From: Thalassoglobus polymorphus | Lineage (GTDB): Bacteria; Planctomycetota; Planctomycetia; Planctomycetales; Planctomycetaceae | Direction: 5' to 3' | Length of the DNA stretch: 64,000 bases | Assembly (NCBI RefSeq): GCF_007744255.1 | Contig: NZ_CP036267.1 | Coordinates: 5,840,001-5,904,000 of the forward strand | In this document: piece after piece, positions 38,554-50,521 of the stretch | How positions within the stretch are numbered: position 1 is the first letter of the stretch | Layout: each line of letters starts with the position of its first letter | Position numbers and translations under genes: made by a program | Notes under the pieces: model-generated | Database searches by the model: none | What the model was told of the DNA's origin: nothing | What the model saw: only the letters and a program-made list of their open reading frames with translations

Positions 38554-41262
38554 CTACCCCTTCACGACAAAGTTGACCATGCGTTTTGGAACGCAGATGA
38601 CTTTCACGATGGTTTTGCCTTCGAGTTGTGGCTTTATGGCGTCGTTGTTTTCTGCGAGTGATTGCATCGTCGCTTGATCGGCATCAACCGGGATTTTGAT
38701 CTTCGCTCGCATCTTGCCGTTCACCTGCACAGGGATTTCGATCTCAGCTTCGACGATTTTTGAGTCGTCGTAGCTTGGCCAGGGGGCGTAAGTGAGTGAC
38801 TCGTTGTGTCCGAGTACTTGCCACAACTCCTCAGCGACGTGTGGAGCGAACGGAGCAAGTAACAAGACGAATGATTCCATCGCCGACTTCGATCGAACCT
38901 CTTGTCCGGTGAAGAAGTTCGTGAACTCCATCATCTTACTAATGGCGGTGTTGAAGCTGAACTTCTCGATGTCATCAGTCACACCCTTGATCGTCTTATG
39001 AAGAACTCGCTCTTGCTCCTCGTTCATCGATGCGTCTTGCACAGCTGAGCAGAGAGCGATCTCTTCAGCCTGATCATCAACGATCAAACGCCACGCCCGA
39101 CCTAAAAATCGATGGACTCCTTCGACGCCTTTTGTGCTCCACGGTTTCACTTGATCGAGCGGTCCCATGAACATTTCGTAGAGACGCAACGAGTCCGCTC
39201 CGTATTCCCGAACAACATCATCCGGGTTGACGACATTGCCGCGAGACTTGGACATTTTCTCGTTGTTCTCGCCGAGGATCATTCCCTGGTTGATCAACTT
39301 CTGAAACGGTTCTTCCGTCGAAACGTGACCACAGTCGAAGAGGACTTTGTGCCAGAATCGAGAGTAGAGCAGGTGCAACACCGCGTGTTCAGCTCCGCCG
39401 ATGTAGAGATCGACGGGGAGCCAGTACTTCTCCATATCAGGGTTGATGAACTTGTCGCTGTTTTTGTTGTCCGCGAATCGCAAGTAGTACCAGCAACTCC
39501 CCGCCCATTGCGGCATGCTGTTAGTTTCTCGCATTAAGCGTGTTCCATCTTCAGCGGTTTGATAAAGCCACTCATCAGGAGCCCAGCTGAGCGGCGGATC
39601 GGGAGTCCCCTTCGGTTTGAAGTCTTCCATGTTCGGAAGTGTGACCGGAAGTTCGTCCTCTGCAACGGGGCGAACATGACCGGTTGGTTTTCCTTCATCA
39701 TCGAGTTCATGCCAGATCGGGAACGGTTCGCCCCAGTACCGTTGGCGTGAAAAGAGCCAGTCACGCAAGCGGTAATTGGTGGCAGCTTTTCCAAGTCCAG
39801 ATTCGTTTAACTCGGAAGCGATCTGCTTCTTGAACTCAGCGGTCGGAGTTCCAGTATATTTTCCGGAGTTGATGGCTGTTCCGTTGCCAGTGAAGCCGAT
39901 GTTGTCGACATCGTCACTTCCAGAATCAACAACTTCGATCACGTTGATGTCAAACGTTTGTGCGAATTCGAGATCCCGTTCATCATGGGCCGGAACCGCC
40001 ATGATGGCACCGGTTCCGTAGCTGATGAGAACGTAATCCGCGATCCAGATCGGGATACGTTCTTCGTTGACCGGGTTGACGGCGTACGCCCCGGTGAAAA
40101 CGCCCGACTTTCCTTTTGCCAGGTCGGTCCGGTCGAGGTCACTCTTGAGAGCCGCCTTGTGTCGGTATTCTTCGACTTCAGCTTTCTGTTCGTCTGTCGT
40201 AATGGAATCGACGATATCATGCTCAGGCGCGACGACCATGTAAGTCGCACCGAACAAGGTGTCGGGACGAGTCGTGTAGACACGGAGCACGTTTGGTTCT
40301 GGCGAAGCAGGCAAGCCATTCGCGGCGCGATCAGCTTTCCATTCTGCGAATTGCGTCGCGTTGTTTTCTGCGTCAACAAAGAAATCGACTTCAGCACCGA
40401 TGCTTTTTCCGATCCAGTTCCGCTGCAGGATTTTTACAGATTCGGGCCAGTCGACATCTTCAAGTTCGGTCAAAAGACGTTCTGCGTACGATGTGATGCG
40501 CAACATCCATTGCCGCAACGAACGGCGTTCCACAGGGAAGCCACCACGGTCGCTGAGTCCTTCCGCTGTCACTTCTTCATTAGCGAGAACGGTCCCGAGT
40601 TCCGGGCACCAGTTGACGGGAGCGTCGCTTTGATACGCAAGTCGATGTGCGTCTTGATAACGGCGGGTTGCAATGGCAACGTCGCCCGGCGGATCGCTGG
40701 GAGCCAGGTGGGTTTCGACGACATTTTCTGGAATGGGGAGTTCGGAAATCGGACGCCCTTTGCCGATTCGTTTCTTACCGTTGGCGTCGGTCCATTCGTA
40801 ATCGGCGTCGTACCAGGTGTTATAAAGTTGGAGGAAAATCCACTGTGTCCAGCGATAGTAGTCTTCATCGGTCGTCGAAATTTCTCGAGTCCAGTCATAA
40901 CTGAAACCGAGCATTTTGAGCTGACGCCGAAAGTTGTCGATGTTTTGGTACGTTGTCACGCGAGGGTGCGTGCCGGTGTTGATCGCGTGTTGCTCCGCTG
41001 GCAATCCGAAGGCATCCCAACCCATCGGGTGCAGCACATGTTTCCCGCGCATCCGGTGATAACGTGCAATAATATCGGTCGCTGTGTACCCCTCGGGATG
41101 CCCGACATGGAGCCCTGACCCAGACGGATACGGAAACATATCAAGGATGTAAGATTTTCCGCTGGCGTCTTCGCGCGGCTCGTTGGACGTGGTAAACGTC
41201 TGGTTTGCATCCCAGAACTGCTGCCACTTCGGCTCGATCTGTTTCGGTTCGTATCGGGGCAT
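38554..41262 (-). CDS. leuS: Leucyl-tRNA synthetase
   Basis: 902 residues, class Ia. Charges tRNA-Leu. '[19 protein letters not shown]' (HIGH motif as HVGH) near residue 45, '[13 protein letters not shown]', the editing domain (about 240-430, '[16 protein letters not shown]', 'DERDLEFA'), and 'MSKSRGN' (KMSKS) near 668. C-terminal anticodon-binding and 'VNGKMRAKI' domain intact to '[16 protein letters not shown]'. Length is normal for bacterial LeuRS. Gene stands alone; long antisense frames inside it are codon-usage shadows. Confidence 0.97.
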   Translation of the reverse strand: MPRYEPKQIEPKWQQFWDANQTFTTSNEPREDASGKSYILDMFPYPSGSGLHVGHPEGYTATDIIARYHRMRGKHVLHPMGWDAFGLPAEQHAINTGTHPRVTTYQNIDNFRRQLKMLGFSYDWTREISTTDEDYYRWTQWIFLQLYNTWYDADYEWTDANGKKRIGKGRPISELPIPENVVETHLAPSDPPGDVAIATRRYQDAHRLAYQSDAPVNWCPELGTVLANEEVTAEGLSDRGGFPVERRSLRQWMLRITSYAERLLTELEDVDWPESVKILQRNWIGKSIGAEVDFFVDAENNATQFAEWKADRAANGLPASPEPNVLRVYTTRPDTLFGATYMVVAPEHDIVDSITTDEQKAEVEEYRHKAALKSDLDRTDLAKGKSGVFTGAYAVNPVNEERIPIWIADYVLISYGTGAIMAVPAHDERDLEFAQTFDINVIEVVDSGSDDVDNIGFTGNGTAINSGKYTGTPTAEFKKQIASELNESGLGKAATNYRLRDWLFSRQRYWGEPFPIWHELDDEGKPTGHVRPVAEDELPVTLPNMEDFKPKGTPDPPLSWAPDEWLYQTAEDGTRLMRETNSMPQWAGSCWYYLRFADNKNSDKFINPDMEKYWLPVDLYIGGAEHAVLHLLYSRFWHKVLFDCGHVSTEEPFQKLINQGMILGENNEKMSKSRGNVVNPDDVVREYGADSLRLYEMFMGPLDQVKPWSTKGVEGVHRFLGRAWRLIVDDQAEEIALCSAVQDASMNEEQERVLHKTIKGVTDDIEKFSFNTAISKMMEFTNFFTGQEVRSKSAMESFVLLLAPFAPHVAEELWQVLGHNESLTYAPWPSYDDSKIVEAEIEIPVQVNGKMRAKIKIPVDADQATMQSLAENNDAIKPQLEGKTIVKVICVPKRMVNFVVKG

Positions 41263-41348
41263 TTTTTGGTCGAGGGACTAAGGTTGAGGTGTGAGTGTAA
41301 TTTGACAAGCGCGTTTTCAATGCGTGTCGCGACCGTAAAGAGTGCTCT

Positions 41349-41405
41349 TCATATGATGAATCACTCATGTCCACGAGATCGTTCACATACATCTTTTCAA
41401 AGCTG
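41349..41405 (+). repeat. Dispersed repeat family 3, copy 1
   Basis: Contains 'gatgaatc', 'tccacgag' and 'gttcacatacat', then 'tttcaaa', matching 50356-50410 over about 55 bases at roughly 80 percent. It lies in the 300-base gap between leuS and the cyclase gene. Confidence 0.55.
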
Positions 41406-41565
41406 CTCTTGAACTCGTAGATTCTTTGAGCGACTGGTTATTTTAGAGACTCAGAGATCAGAGGTCGACACATCGAATCGGGGCAAAGTTCGGCTTGAGA
41501 TCTTCAAGGAATCAGTGATTCCAACCAGGTGAAATGATCGGGAAAACTGAAACATTAACGAATCG

Positions 41566-42357
41566 TTATTCATTCAGAATCGCCCAGATCCGGGCGGGGC
41601 CGCCGGTACCGCTCTGGATTTTGATGGGAGCTACAATGACGCTGAAGCCCTTGGGAGGCAGCTTGTCCAGGTGAGCGACGTTCTCCAATCCGAACTTTCC
41701 CGCCTTGTTCACGATATGATGAACTTCAAAGTCCTTGGAAATACCACGGTCGATACTGAGGTTGTCGACGCCGATTCCAATCGCTTTTCGCTTTTGAATC
41801 AAAAAGTCCGCTGCCGGACCGGAGAAGGATGGAAAGTGGAGTTGAGAGCGTGCATCGCGATTTTGATAGCGGATCGGATTTCCCCAGAATCGTCCCCACC
41901 CGGTATTCAAAAAGATGATCGCACCATCAGGGATGCGGCCATGCTCGGCTTCCCATTCTTTGATCTCATCGACAGTCAGCATTGCGTCGGCGTCGACTTC
42001 GGCCTTCATGGAGAGGTCAATTACGACTCCGGGTCCAGCGAGTTGTTTCAGCGTCAATTGATCGACACTTGGTTGGTTCGGCTCGAAGTGATTTGGTGCG
42101 TCGATATGTGTACCAAGATGTTCCGGCATACTGAACGCTTTGGAGAGCACACCATCCTTCTCCAGCGTCGCGATTGTGCGGAGTTCGAACGGTTTATACT
42201 GCTCTCCCGGCCAGTAAGCATTGTCGGCATTCAAAGGGTACGTGAGGTCAACAATCTGACTCGTCGGTTTGATGACAATTTCTTCGCCAACACTCTCCGA
42301 GCAAATAGAGAAGAGAGAGATGATCGCAACTAGAACAAGTGAGCGAAGAAGGTTCAT
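41566..42357 (-). CDS. Secreted cyclase-family hydrolase (kynurenine-formamidase-like)
   Basis: 263 residues. Signal peptide about 1-24. The metal-binding signature 'HLGTHIDAPNHF' (H-x-G-T-H-x-D-x-P-x-H) is intact; 'VDLTYPLNADNAYWPG' and 'GVDNLSIDRG' are also typical. The family includes kynurenine formamidase, isatin hydrolase and cyclase-like amidohydrolases, mostly Mn/Zn enzymes. The signal peptide is unusual for a kynurenine pathway enzyme, so a periplasmic amide/ester substrate is more likely. Confidence 0.85.
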   Translation of the reverse strand: MNLLRSLVLVAIISLFSICSESVGEEIVIKPTSQIVDLTYPLNADNAYWPGEQYKPFELRTIATLEKDGVLSKAFSMPEHLGTHIDAPNHFEPNQPSVDQLTLKQLAGPGVVIDLSMKAEVDADAMLTVDEIKEWEAEHGRIPDGAIIFLNTGWGRFWGNPIRYQNRDARSQLHFPSFSGPAADFLIQKRKAIGIGVDNLSIDRGISKDFEVHHIVNKAGKFGLENVAHLDKLPPKGFSVIVAPIKIQSGTGGPARIWAILNE

Positions 42358-42361
42358 GCTT

Positions 42362-42466
42362 GAGCATCTTTCGAATTGGTTGACAGGATCTGCCTGGTGA
42401 CGAACAGCATTTTTACAAGAGAAATGCGTTCTTTACGGGCACACGATAGAGCAAACTGCTCTAGAA
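42362..42466 (+). repeat. Dispersed repeat family 1, full copy
   Basis: Near-identical in layout to 23061-23164, with an intact terminal palindrome TAGAGCA-aac-TGCTCTA (42447-42463). It begins just upstream of the cyclase start codon. Confidence 0.8.
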
Positions 42467-42519
42467 TCCTCGGAACATGTTCAATGGTCTTTGTGCTCGG
42501 GAAGTACGCGTTTCATCAG

Positions 42520-42600
42520 TAGAACCAGTCCGGAAACTTATAAAATGATGACTTTTCTCAGTGTTTGAGAGCACAAGTTCAGGTTTCAGGATCAGTTCTA
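42520..42600 (+). repeat. Dispersed repeat family 2, copy with inverted ends
   Basis: 81 bp beginning TAGAACCAGTCC and ending GGATCAGTTCTA, which are imperfect inverted repeats. It matches 46130-46210 in opposite orientation and 52783-52862 in the same one. Confidence 0.8.
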
Positions 42601-42763
42601 AATATTGCTGCTCGACACGAGGCAGTACACGCCTGATCTTTCAGGGAATTATCGAAGACAATTTCCCGAAATCGTTGACGCGATCTGCCTCATGGTGAGT
42701 CAGCGATGTTGTTGTGAATGCGATTTTTTCGCACTCAGTCTCATTCAGCTCATTCAGGAACTG

Positions 42764-44611
<1,848 letters not shown>

Positions 44612-45946
44612 ATGCTGACTCAACAACGCCGCGATTTCTTAAGGCTCATGGCAGCCGGATTTTCCGCCACATCCCTGTCGGGATGGTTTCCGTTGTTGGC
44701 GAATCAACGGGAAGCGAAATCGCCCAAGTCCTGCATTTTGCTCTGGATGCCGGGTGGGCCAAGTCAGGTGGACACCTTCGATCCGAAGCCAGACCATGAA
44801 AATGGTGGCGAATTCAAGGCGATTCAGACCTCTGTTCCTGGAATTCAGATTGGTGAGCACTTGCCGCAGGTCGCTCAAATGGCAGAGCATCTGGCGATTA
44901 TCCGTTCAATGAAAACCAAAGAGGGCGATCACGGTCGGGCCTCCTACCATTTGCGAACGGGCTATCTGCCAGCCGGGACGATTCAATATCCCACACTCGG
45001 GGCTCTGTTAGGGAATGAGTTCAAGTACAACCGTGCTGGCATCCCCAACTATGTCAGCATTCTCTCCAACAATTTTCTCAACCCGGCAGCTTTCGGTTCT
45101 GGATTCTTAGGCCCTCAGAGGTCTCCGCTACTTGTTGGTGGAAACAATCCCGGTCCCGGTGGAGACGATGCTCCGGAATATGGAGCGCCACTGGAAGTGA
45201 GCAACGTTCGACTCCGTGAGACGGTCACGGAATCGCAAGCGAAGTCGCGAATGGAACTGCTGAAATTTGTCGAAAATCAATTCGTTAAAGACCGTCCCGG
45301 TTTGCCAACGGAAAGCCATCTCACAGCGTACGACCAAGCTGTGCAGATGATGAACTCCAGTGCGATGTCTGCCTTTGATCTCAGTGAGGAAGCTCCTGAA
45401 ATCCGCGATGCTTACGGGAAGAATCGCTTTGGTCAAGGATGCCTGCTGGCACGCCGACTCGTAGAACGTGGCGTCCCTTTTGTCGAAGTTGCACTGGGGG
45501 GACCGAACGGAGAAAACCAAATCGGCTGGGATACGCACCAGGACAATTTCTCTGCTGTTCAGGCTTTGTGTGAAACGCTCGACCCCGCTTGGGCGATGCT
45601 GATGAAAGATCTTCAGGATCGTGGACTGTTGGAGTCGACGACGATTGTCTGGATGGGCGAATTCGGACGGACTCCGAACATCAACCCGCAAACCGGTCGA
45701 GACCATTTCCCGAACGCCTGGAGTACGGTTCTCGCCGGTGGTGGAATTCAGGGAGGACAAGTTTATGGCGCAACCAACGACGCAGGTATGGAAGTCGTTG
45801 AGAACCCGGTCGCTGTCAATCAATTGATCGCCACCGTGATGGGGGCAATGGGGATTGATCACACCAACCAAAACATGTCCGCCATCGGGCGTCCCATCCG
45901 CCTCGCTGAACCCGAAGTCGAACCGATAGCGGAACTCTTGGCGTAG
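44612..45946 (+). CDS. DUF1501 protein, exported
   Basis: 444 residues, second DUF1501 paralogue of the window. Tat-like start 'QQRRDFLRLMAAGFSATSLSG', then 'KSCILLWMPGGPSQVDTFDPKP', 'QGCLLARRLVERGVPFVEV', 'GWDTHQDNF' and 'TIVWMGEFGRTPNINPQTGRDHFP' (cited in part: 'VWMGEFGRTPNIN'). The D/H-rich segments are the likely metal ligands of the alkaline-phosphatase-like fold. Unlike the first paralogue it has no DUF1549/1553 partner next to it. Start at 44612 could also be a few codons later. Confidence 0.9.
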   Translation: MLTQQRRDFLRLMAAGFSATSLSGWFPLLANQREAKSPKSCILLWMPGGPSQVDTFDPKPDHENGGEFKAIQTSVPGIQIGEHLPQVAQMAEHLAIIRSMKTKEGDHGRASYHLRTGYLPAGTIQYPTLGALLGNEFKYNRAGIPNYVSILSNNFLNPAAFGSGFLGPQRSPLLVGGNNPGPGGDDAPEYGAPLEVSNVRLRETVTESQAKSRMELLKFVENQFVKDRPGLPTESHLTAYDQAVQMMNSSAMSAFDLSEEAPEIRDAYGKNRFGQGCLLARRLVERGVPFVEVALGGPNGENQIGWDTHQDNFSAVQALCETLDPAWAMLMKDLQDRGLLESTTIVWMGEFGRTPNINPQTGRDHFPNAWSTVLAGGGIQGGQVYGATNDAGMEVVENPVAVNQLIATVMGAMGIDHTNQNMSAIGRPIRLAEPEVEPIAELLA

Positions 45947-46129
45947 CCACGACTCTTCTTATGACTGGTTGTCTCAGCATGCCTTTGCGTCTGTCGAACA
46001 GGTTTTACCTGTAAAATTACGAGTAAAGTCGCTTTTTCGCACAACTTGCTGTGAACCGGGGATATCGCCCTGTGGCTGGTAAAGCATCGCGGAAAACCTT
46101 CTCCGCTCGCTGTCGAATCGGTGATTGAT

Positions 46130-46210
46130 TAGAACAGATCCTGAAACCTGAAGTTTATCTCTCAAAGACCGAGGAAACTGACCATTTTACAAGTTTCCGG
46201 ACTGGTTCTA
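46130..46210 (-). repeat. Dispersed repeat family 2, inverted copy
   Basis: Reverse complement of 42520-42600 over the full 81 bp with about 80 percent identity, and both TAGAAC ends preserved. Sits in the 340-base gap before the Gfo/Idh gene, which otherwise shows nothing. Confidence 0.8.
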
Positions 46211-46288
46211 AACTTATGTTGGAACAATCCCGAGATATGTTTTGACTATCAGCCTTCAGGCATCAACAGTTTATACGAGGATTTTGAC

Positions 46289-47659
46289 ATGTCAGGTTTT
46301 CAACAAACGTCACGTCGCCAGTTTCTTCAGGGAGTGGCAGCGACAGGAGTCGCCAGCTTGCTGCTTCCTGGGTCTCAACGGGCCTTCGGTTACCAAGCTG
46401 CCAATGACCGGCCGGTGTTTGCGACGATCGGCCTGCGGAATCAAGGTTGGTCGATCACCAATAAATCGTTCCAGTTTGCGGATTTCGCTGCTCTGGCAGA
46501 TGTCGACTCAAACGTTTTAGGTGTGAATGTTGAGCGAGTCGAAAAGAAACAAGGCAAGAAGCCGGACGCTTACAAGGACTATCGAAAAGTTCTCGACCGC
46601 AAAGATATTGACGCTGTGATGATCGCGACACCGGATCACTGGCATACCAAAATCGCAGTCGAAGCGATGTACGCAGGAAAAGATGTTTACTGCGAGAAAC
46701 CGCTGACACTGACGATCGACGAAGGAAAGTTGATCGAGAAGGTCGTTAAGGAAACTGGACGAGTTTTTCAGGTCGGAACAATGCAGCGATCCGAATCGGG
46801 TCAGCGGTTCTTGCAGGCGATTGCTCTGATTCGGGCTGGACGAATTGGAACCGTGAAAAAAGTGACGTGTGGAATTAACGGGATGGTGGCATCTCCTGTC
46901 ATTCCGAAAACCAGCGTCCCCGAGGGGCTCGATTGGGATTTCTGGCTGGGACCGGCTCCGAAAGTCGATTACCGGGCACTCCCTAAACTTCGTGAAGGCT
47001 ACGGTGGCGGCGTTCCGCTTTACAGTAACTGCCATTACTCATTCCGAAACTGGCACGAATACTCCGGCGGAAAGCTGACCGACTGGGGTGCTCATCATGT
47101 TGATATCGCAAGCTGGGCCCTCGGCGCCAGCGACACCGGTCCCAGCAAAGTGACACCCGTCGAGTACTCATTGCCTGTCGAGTACAAAGATGGTCACCCT
47201 GTTGCTGATGACCAATACAACGCAGCGACAAGCTTCAAGATTCGTGTCGACATGCCCAACGACGTCGAAATGATCATCACCAGCGAGGGGGACAATGGGA
47301 TTCTCTTCGAAGGGACAGAAGGCCGCTTCTTTGTGAACCGCGGCAAAATCGTCGGGAAACCAGTTGAAGACCTCAAAGACAATCCACTTCCTGAAGGTGC
47401 GATTGAAGAGGTCTACGGTGGCAAAATCAGCAAGAACCACACCGCGAACTTCATCGAAGGGATGAATTCCCGCAAGCAGCCAATCTCCGATGTCTGGTCA
47501 CACAACCGCATGCTGGAGATCTGTCACTTGTCGAACATCGCCATGCGATTAGGCCGGGAACTCAAATGGGATGCCGCCAAACGACAAATCGTTGGCGACG
47601 AGCAAGCGAATTCCTTCCTGTCGCGAGAAGCTCGCAAAGGGTTCGAAATTAACATGTAG
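46289..47659 (+). CDS. Tat-exported Gfo/Idh/MocA-family oxidoreductase
   Basis: 456 residues. Twin-arginine signal 'TSRRQFLQGVAATGVASLLL' at the N-terminus. NAD(P)-binding domain with 'DIDAVMIATPDHWHTKIAVEAM' (cited in part) and the substrate-site 'DVYCEKPLTLT' (the E-K-P motif). C-terminal domain 'GGKLTDWGAHHVDIASWALG', typical of the planctomycete inositol-2-dehydrogenase/glycosyl-hydrolase 109-like group. Periplasmic location means the cofactor is bound before export. A sugar or polyol substrate is inferred. Terminator hairpin follows. Confidence 0.92.
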   Translation: MSGFQQTSRRQFLQGVAATGVASLLLPGSQRAFGYQAANDRPVFATIGLRNQGWSITNKSFQFADFAALADVDSNVLGVNVERVEKKQGKKPDAYKDYRKVLDRKDIDAVMIATPDHWHTKIAVEAMYAGKDVYCEKPLTLTIDEGKLIEKVVKETGRVFQVGTMQRSESGQRFLQAIALIRAGRIGTVKKVTCGINGMVASPVIPKTSVPEGLDWDFWLGPAPKVDYRALPKLREGYGGGVPLYSNCHYSFRNWHEYSGGKLTDWGAHHVDIASWALGASDTGPSKVTPVEYSLPVEYKDGHPVADDQYNAATSFKIRVDMPNDVEMIITSEGDNGILFEGTEGRFFVNRGKIVGKPVEDLKDNPLPEGAIEEVYGGKISKNHTANFIEGMNSRKQPISDVWSHNRMLEICHLSNIAMRLGRELKWDAAKRQIVGDEQANSFLSREARKGFEINM

Positions 47660-47675
47660 TCTTTCGCAGCCAAAT

Positions 47676-47703
47676 CGCTGGGTCTCTCAAGAGAGGCCCA
47701 GCG
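47676..47703. terminator. Hairpin between convergent genes
   Basis: 12-bp stem CGCTGGGTCTCT/AGAGGCCCAGCG with loop CAAG, 16 bases after the Gfo/Idh stop and facing the convergent metallophosphoesterase gene. No T-run. Confidence 0.6.
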
Positions 47704-47744
47704 ATCCTTGTGCTGAAAAGGGAACCGTTCGTGCGAACTGCCGA

Positions 47745-48668
47745 TTACGTCAACGCGAATTCAAATTGTTCGTTGTTTTGACGGTGAGCGGGATCCATGG
47801 TGTGAAGCTGCAGCTTCATGGACTTCTCGTCCAGGTGAGCTGAAACCCAACCATTCGCCACCCCTTCCGAGAAGACATACGAAACGGCTGGCAAGTTCAC
47901 GAGTTGCAGGTTGCCGACCTTTTGTCTGTTCCACTGATGGCTGTGGCCGTAAAAGAGAGCGCGGACGTTTGGACGAGCTTGTAAGATTTCGATGAGGGCA
48001 TCGGTGTCCCACAGTCCAGTCCAGCGTCCACCTTTTGCTGGTTTTGTAAACTGGGGATTGTGGTGTCCCATCACAATTGCGGGCTTGTCGGGGCGGGCGT
48101 CAAGCTGTTTCGTCAACCATTGCAGTTGCTCAAACCCGACTTCACCCGCAACGTGTCCGGGTCGAATCAAGGTGTCGATGAGAAACCAGTTCGCGAACTG
48201 GCCTTCCAAAACGCCAACGTGCTTCACAGGAACCGGATTTTCTGCTGGGCGACTCTTTGCCATGTGTTCGTAGAGCGTCTCACGGTCGTCATGATTTCCC
48301 ATGGTGAGATGAAGATGAACGCCCATGTCATCCAGAGGTTTCACGCAATCCGCGAAGTTTTGATACTCAGCCGGGAGCCCTTTCGATAAGGCACAATCAC
48401 CGTTGATCATGAGGTTGGCAGGACGCTTGGGGAGTTGACCAATCTGCGCGACGACAGCTTTCAGATTGTCTGTCATGTTGATCCCGCGAGCTGTCCCGTC
48501 CGGACTTTGCGAGATGTGAGTGTCTGAAAGGAGAGCAAAGAAACGATCGTCAATGTTCGTCGCCTTCTCGTCAGCGCGAAGGGTTGTCGACATCACTGCC
48601 GCAGCACTCGCTGCAGAAACGTTTTTCAGAAAGAGGCGTCGTGACTGCGACCCCAGATGAATCGGCAT
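47745..48668 (-). CDS. Tat-exported calcineurin-like metallophosphoesterase
   Basis: 307 residues. Twin-arginine signal 'SQSRRLFLKNVSAASAAAV'. Five metal-binding motifs in order: 'ALLSDTHISQSPDG' (D-x-H), 'NLMINGDCALSKG' (G-D), 'LTMGNHDDRE' (G-N-H-D), 'AIVMGHHNPQF' and 'ALFYGHSHQWNR' (G-H-x-H). A phosphodiesterase or phosphatase acting in the periplasm; substrate unknown. Convergent with the Gfo/Idh gene. Confidence 0.9.
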   Translation of the reverse strand: MPIHLGSQSRRLFLKNVSAASAAAVMSTTLRADEKATNIDDRFFALLSDTHISQSPDGTARGINMTDNLKAVVAQIGQLPKRPANLMINGDCALSKGLPAEYQNFADCVKPLDDMGVHLHLTMGNHDDRETLYEHMAKSRPAENPVPVKHVGVLEGQFANWFLIDTLIRPGHVAGEVGFEQLQWLTKQLDARPDKPAIVMGHHNPQFTKPAKGGRWTGLWDTDALIEILQARPNVRALFYGHSHQWNRQKVGNLQLVNLPAVSYVFSEGVANGWVSAHLDEKSMKLQLHTMDPAHRQNNEQFEFALT

Positions 48669-48689
48669 GATGAGCTCCTGGATAAGGCG

Positions 48690-48793
48690 ATAGCATTTTT
48701 CGAATTGGCATTCGCGTTCTGCCTCGTGGCGAACAGCAATTCCACTGGTGAAACGCGTTCATCACGGGCATATGGTAGAGCAAACTGCTCTAA
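48690..48793 (+). repeat. Dispersed repeat family 1, full copy
   Basis: Starts TAGCATTTTTCGAATTGG, shares 'tctgcctcgtggcgaacagc' and 'cgcgttcatcacgggca', and ends with the intact palindrome TAGAGCA-aac-TGCTCTA. Confidence 0.8.
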
Positions 48794-48894
48794 AAAAAGG
48801 TGCTCTCATCTTAAGCCATCAAGAGATTTCTGTCACTGAATACAAAATCTGATGCAGGTTTTGTAGTACGGACTTCTTCCAATGAGGCAGGGAG

Positions 48895-50310
48895 TCAGCG
48901 GAGCAGGTGGTTGTTTGCCATTGTGATTCCCGAGAGCATTGAGCCGATGATGCCGAGGAAGCCCTGGTCGGTTCCGCACAGATACAGGTGTTCGATGGGG
49001 GTGGTGCCGTCAAGGACTTTGACTGGAGCGCCGTAGACCGCCCCTTTGAGATGACCGGTGAACTTCTTGATGGTGCGGGGGGTGAAGACGTCAACATCGA
49101 CGATGTGGTCTTTGAATTCGGGGATATGCTGCTGAGCTGATTCGACCATCTTGGCGGTCCAGAATTCTTTTGCTTTGTAGTACTCTTCGTCGGGCAGATT
49201 CATCCAGTAGTCCGGGTTCGCCAGAGCGGTGATGCGGATGAATCCATCTTCGAGTTGCTCGTCATTGGCGTATCGAAAATTGTTTGGCGAACAGATAATT
49301 CCGCTGCGGACGTCACAAGGATCTTGTGGAGGTTCGTAGTGAAATTTCTCTTCGTTGTTGTAAAAGACGATTGTTTCTTCGTGTCCCAGGTCTTTGGGTT
49401 GCTTGTCGAGAACAAAAATGGCTTCGTTGAAAGAGACCTCGCCATGTTGAATGTCTGCGGTGGGAATTTCGTTTCCACAGAGCTCATACGTTTCCGCGAC
49501 ACCGGCAGAGGAGAGGACATTCTCAGCTTCAATGTGTGTTCCGTCATCGGTGATAACTCCGACAGCTTTTCCGTTTTCAACGACGATTTCCCGAACACCT
49601 TGTCGGAGTTTCAATTCACCGCCGAGTGATTTGAAGTGCCGTGTCAGCGTTTTCAGGATTTGCCGGACTCCATCATATGGGCGACCGAAACCTTCTCGGA
49701 AAATACTTTTGAACATGATTACGAACTGGTTGAAATCCATATCATGCGGCAAGGCAGACCCGTAAAACATCAGCGGACAGAACAGCATGTCGATGAGCAG
49801 CGGATCACTGAGAGTTTCACTTAAGACCTTGCGAGCGGAAATCGGTTTTTGGTCGAGATCGAGTTCGTTGAACTCTTCGATCCGCTGTACGAGTTGGCGA
49901 AATCCATCGGCCTGCGAAGGAAACTCATCACAGACAGCATCGAGGAACTGTTCGTAATTGTTGTCGAAGGTAATTCGATGGCCAGGAAAGACGACTGATG
50001 AGCCGTTTTGTGGAGAGAGGTCAAAATCGTCCCAGCGGAGACGCAACTGCTTGAGTAACTTCGCAAGTGGACCTTTACGCGTACCGGGGTCAGCGTAGTT
50101 TGTGACCGCATGCAGACCGACATCATAATTACGACCACGCAAACGATAGAACGAGTTGAGCCCTCCGATCGTCGTGTGGCGCTCGAGAATGCAGACCGAT
50201 TTTTCGTAATAGGCCAAGCGAATCCCGGCTGCCAACCCGGACATTCCGGCTCCGATAATAAGAGTGTCGTATTTCACGTTTTTGCTTTCAGTTTTCGCCA
50301 GCCACTTCAA
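48895..50310 (-). CDS. Phytoene-desaturase/CrtISO-like FAD oxidoreductase
   Basis: 471 residues. N-terminal FAD fold 'YDTLIIGAGMSGLAAGIRLA' with 'CILERHTTIGGLNSFYRLRG', the layout of CrtI, CrtISO and related desaturase/isomerase enzymes; C-terminal 'HLYLCGTDQGFLGIIGSMLSG', the second FAD-contact segment. A GTG at 50274 is an alternative start. The gene follows a ketosynthase on the same strand (211 bases), so it may act on a polyene or fatty-acyl chain rather than on a carotenoid. No phytoene synthase is nearby. Family firm, substrate open. Confidence 0.8.
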   Translation of the reverse strand: MKWLAKTESKNVKYDTLIIGAGMSGLAAGIRLAYYEKSVCILERHTTIGGLNSFYRLRGRNYDVGLHAVTNYADPGTRKGPLAKLLKQLRLRWDDFDLSPQNGSSVVFPGHRITFDNNYEQFLDAVCDEFPSQADGFRQLVQRIEEFNELDLDQKPISARKVLSETLSDPLLIDMLFCPLMFYGSALPHDMDFNQFVIMFKSIFREGFGRPYDGVRQILKTLTRHFKSLGGELKLRQGVREIVVENGKAVGVITDDGTHIEAENVLSSAGVAETYELCGNEIPTADIQHGEVSFNEAIFVLDKQPKDLGHEETIVFYNNEEKFHYEPPQDPCDVRSGIICSPNNFRYANDEQLEDGFIRITALANPDYWMNLPDEEYYKAKEFWTAKMVESAQQHIPEFKDHIVDVDVFTPRTIKKFTGHLKGAVYGAPVKVLDGTTPIEHLYLCGTDQGFLGIIGSMLSGITMANNHLLR

Positions 50311-50355
50311 ATGTCACTTCAAGAGTCAGGCTAACACTATCGTGTTTCTCGTGGG

Positions 50356-50410
50356 ATGAATCGCCCACCTCCACGAGGCAGTTCACATACATTTTCAAAA
50401 CTTCTCGATA
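50356..50410 (+). repeat. Dispersed repeat family 3, copy 2
   Basis: Matches 41349-41405 over about 55 bases, including 'ccacgag' and 'gttcacatacat'. Lies between the FAD enzyme and the ketosynthase. Confidence 0.55.
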
Positions 50411-50419
50411 GCAGATTCA

Positions 50420-50490
50420 ATATCGGTGTTCGTGATCTGCATGGTAGTGAACAGCCTGTGGAGTCATGAAACTGACCTTCACGGGCATGA
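50420..50490 (+). repeat. Decayed family 1 repeat
   Basis: Shares 'gatctgc', 'gaacagc' and 'ttcacgggca' with the full family 1 copies in the same order and spacing, but lacks the start and the terminal palindrome. Confidence 0.4.
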
Positions 50491-50521
50491 CAAGCCTTGA
50501 AATGCTCGAAGTCGTGCTCCA

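Noticed and set aside
39958-41118. 386-codon plus-strand ORF antisense to leuS
   Set aside because: Entirely inside leuS, no ribosome binding site, no recognisable domain; a codon-usage shadow.
45128-45871. 247-codon minus-strand ORF antisense to the DUF1501 gene
   Set aside because: Shadow of a clear gene; no domain.
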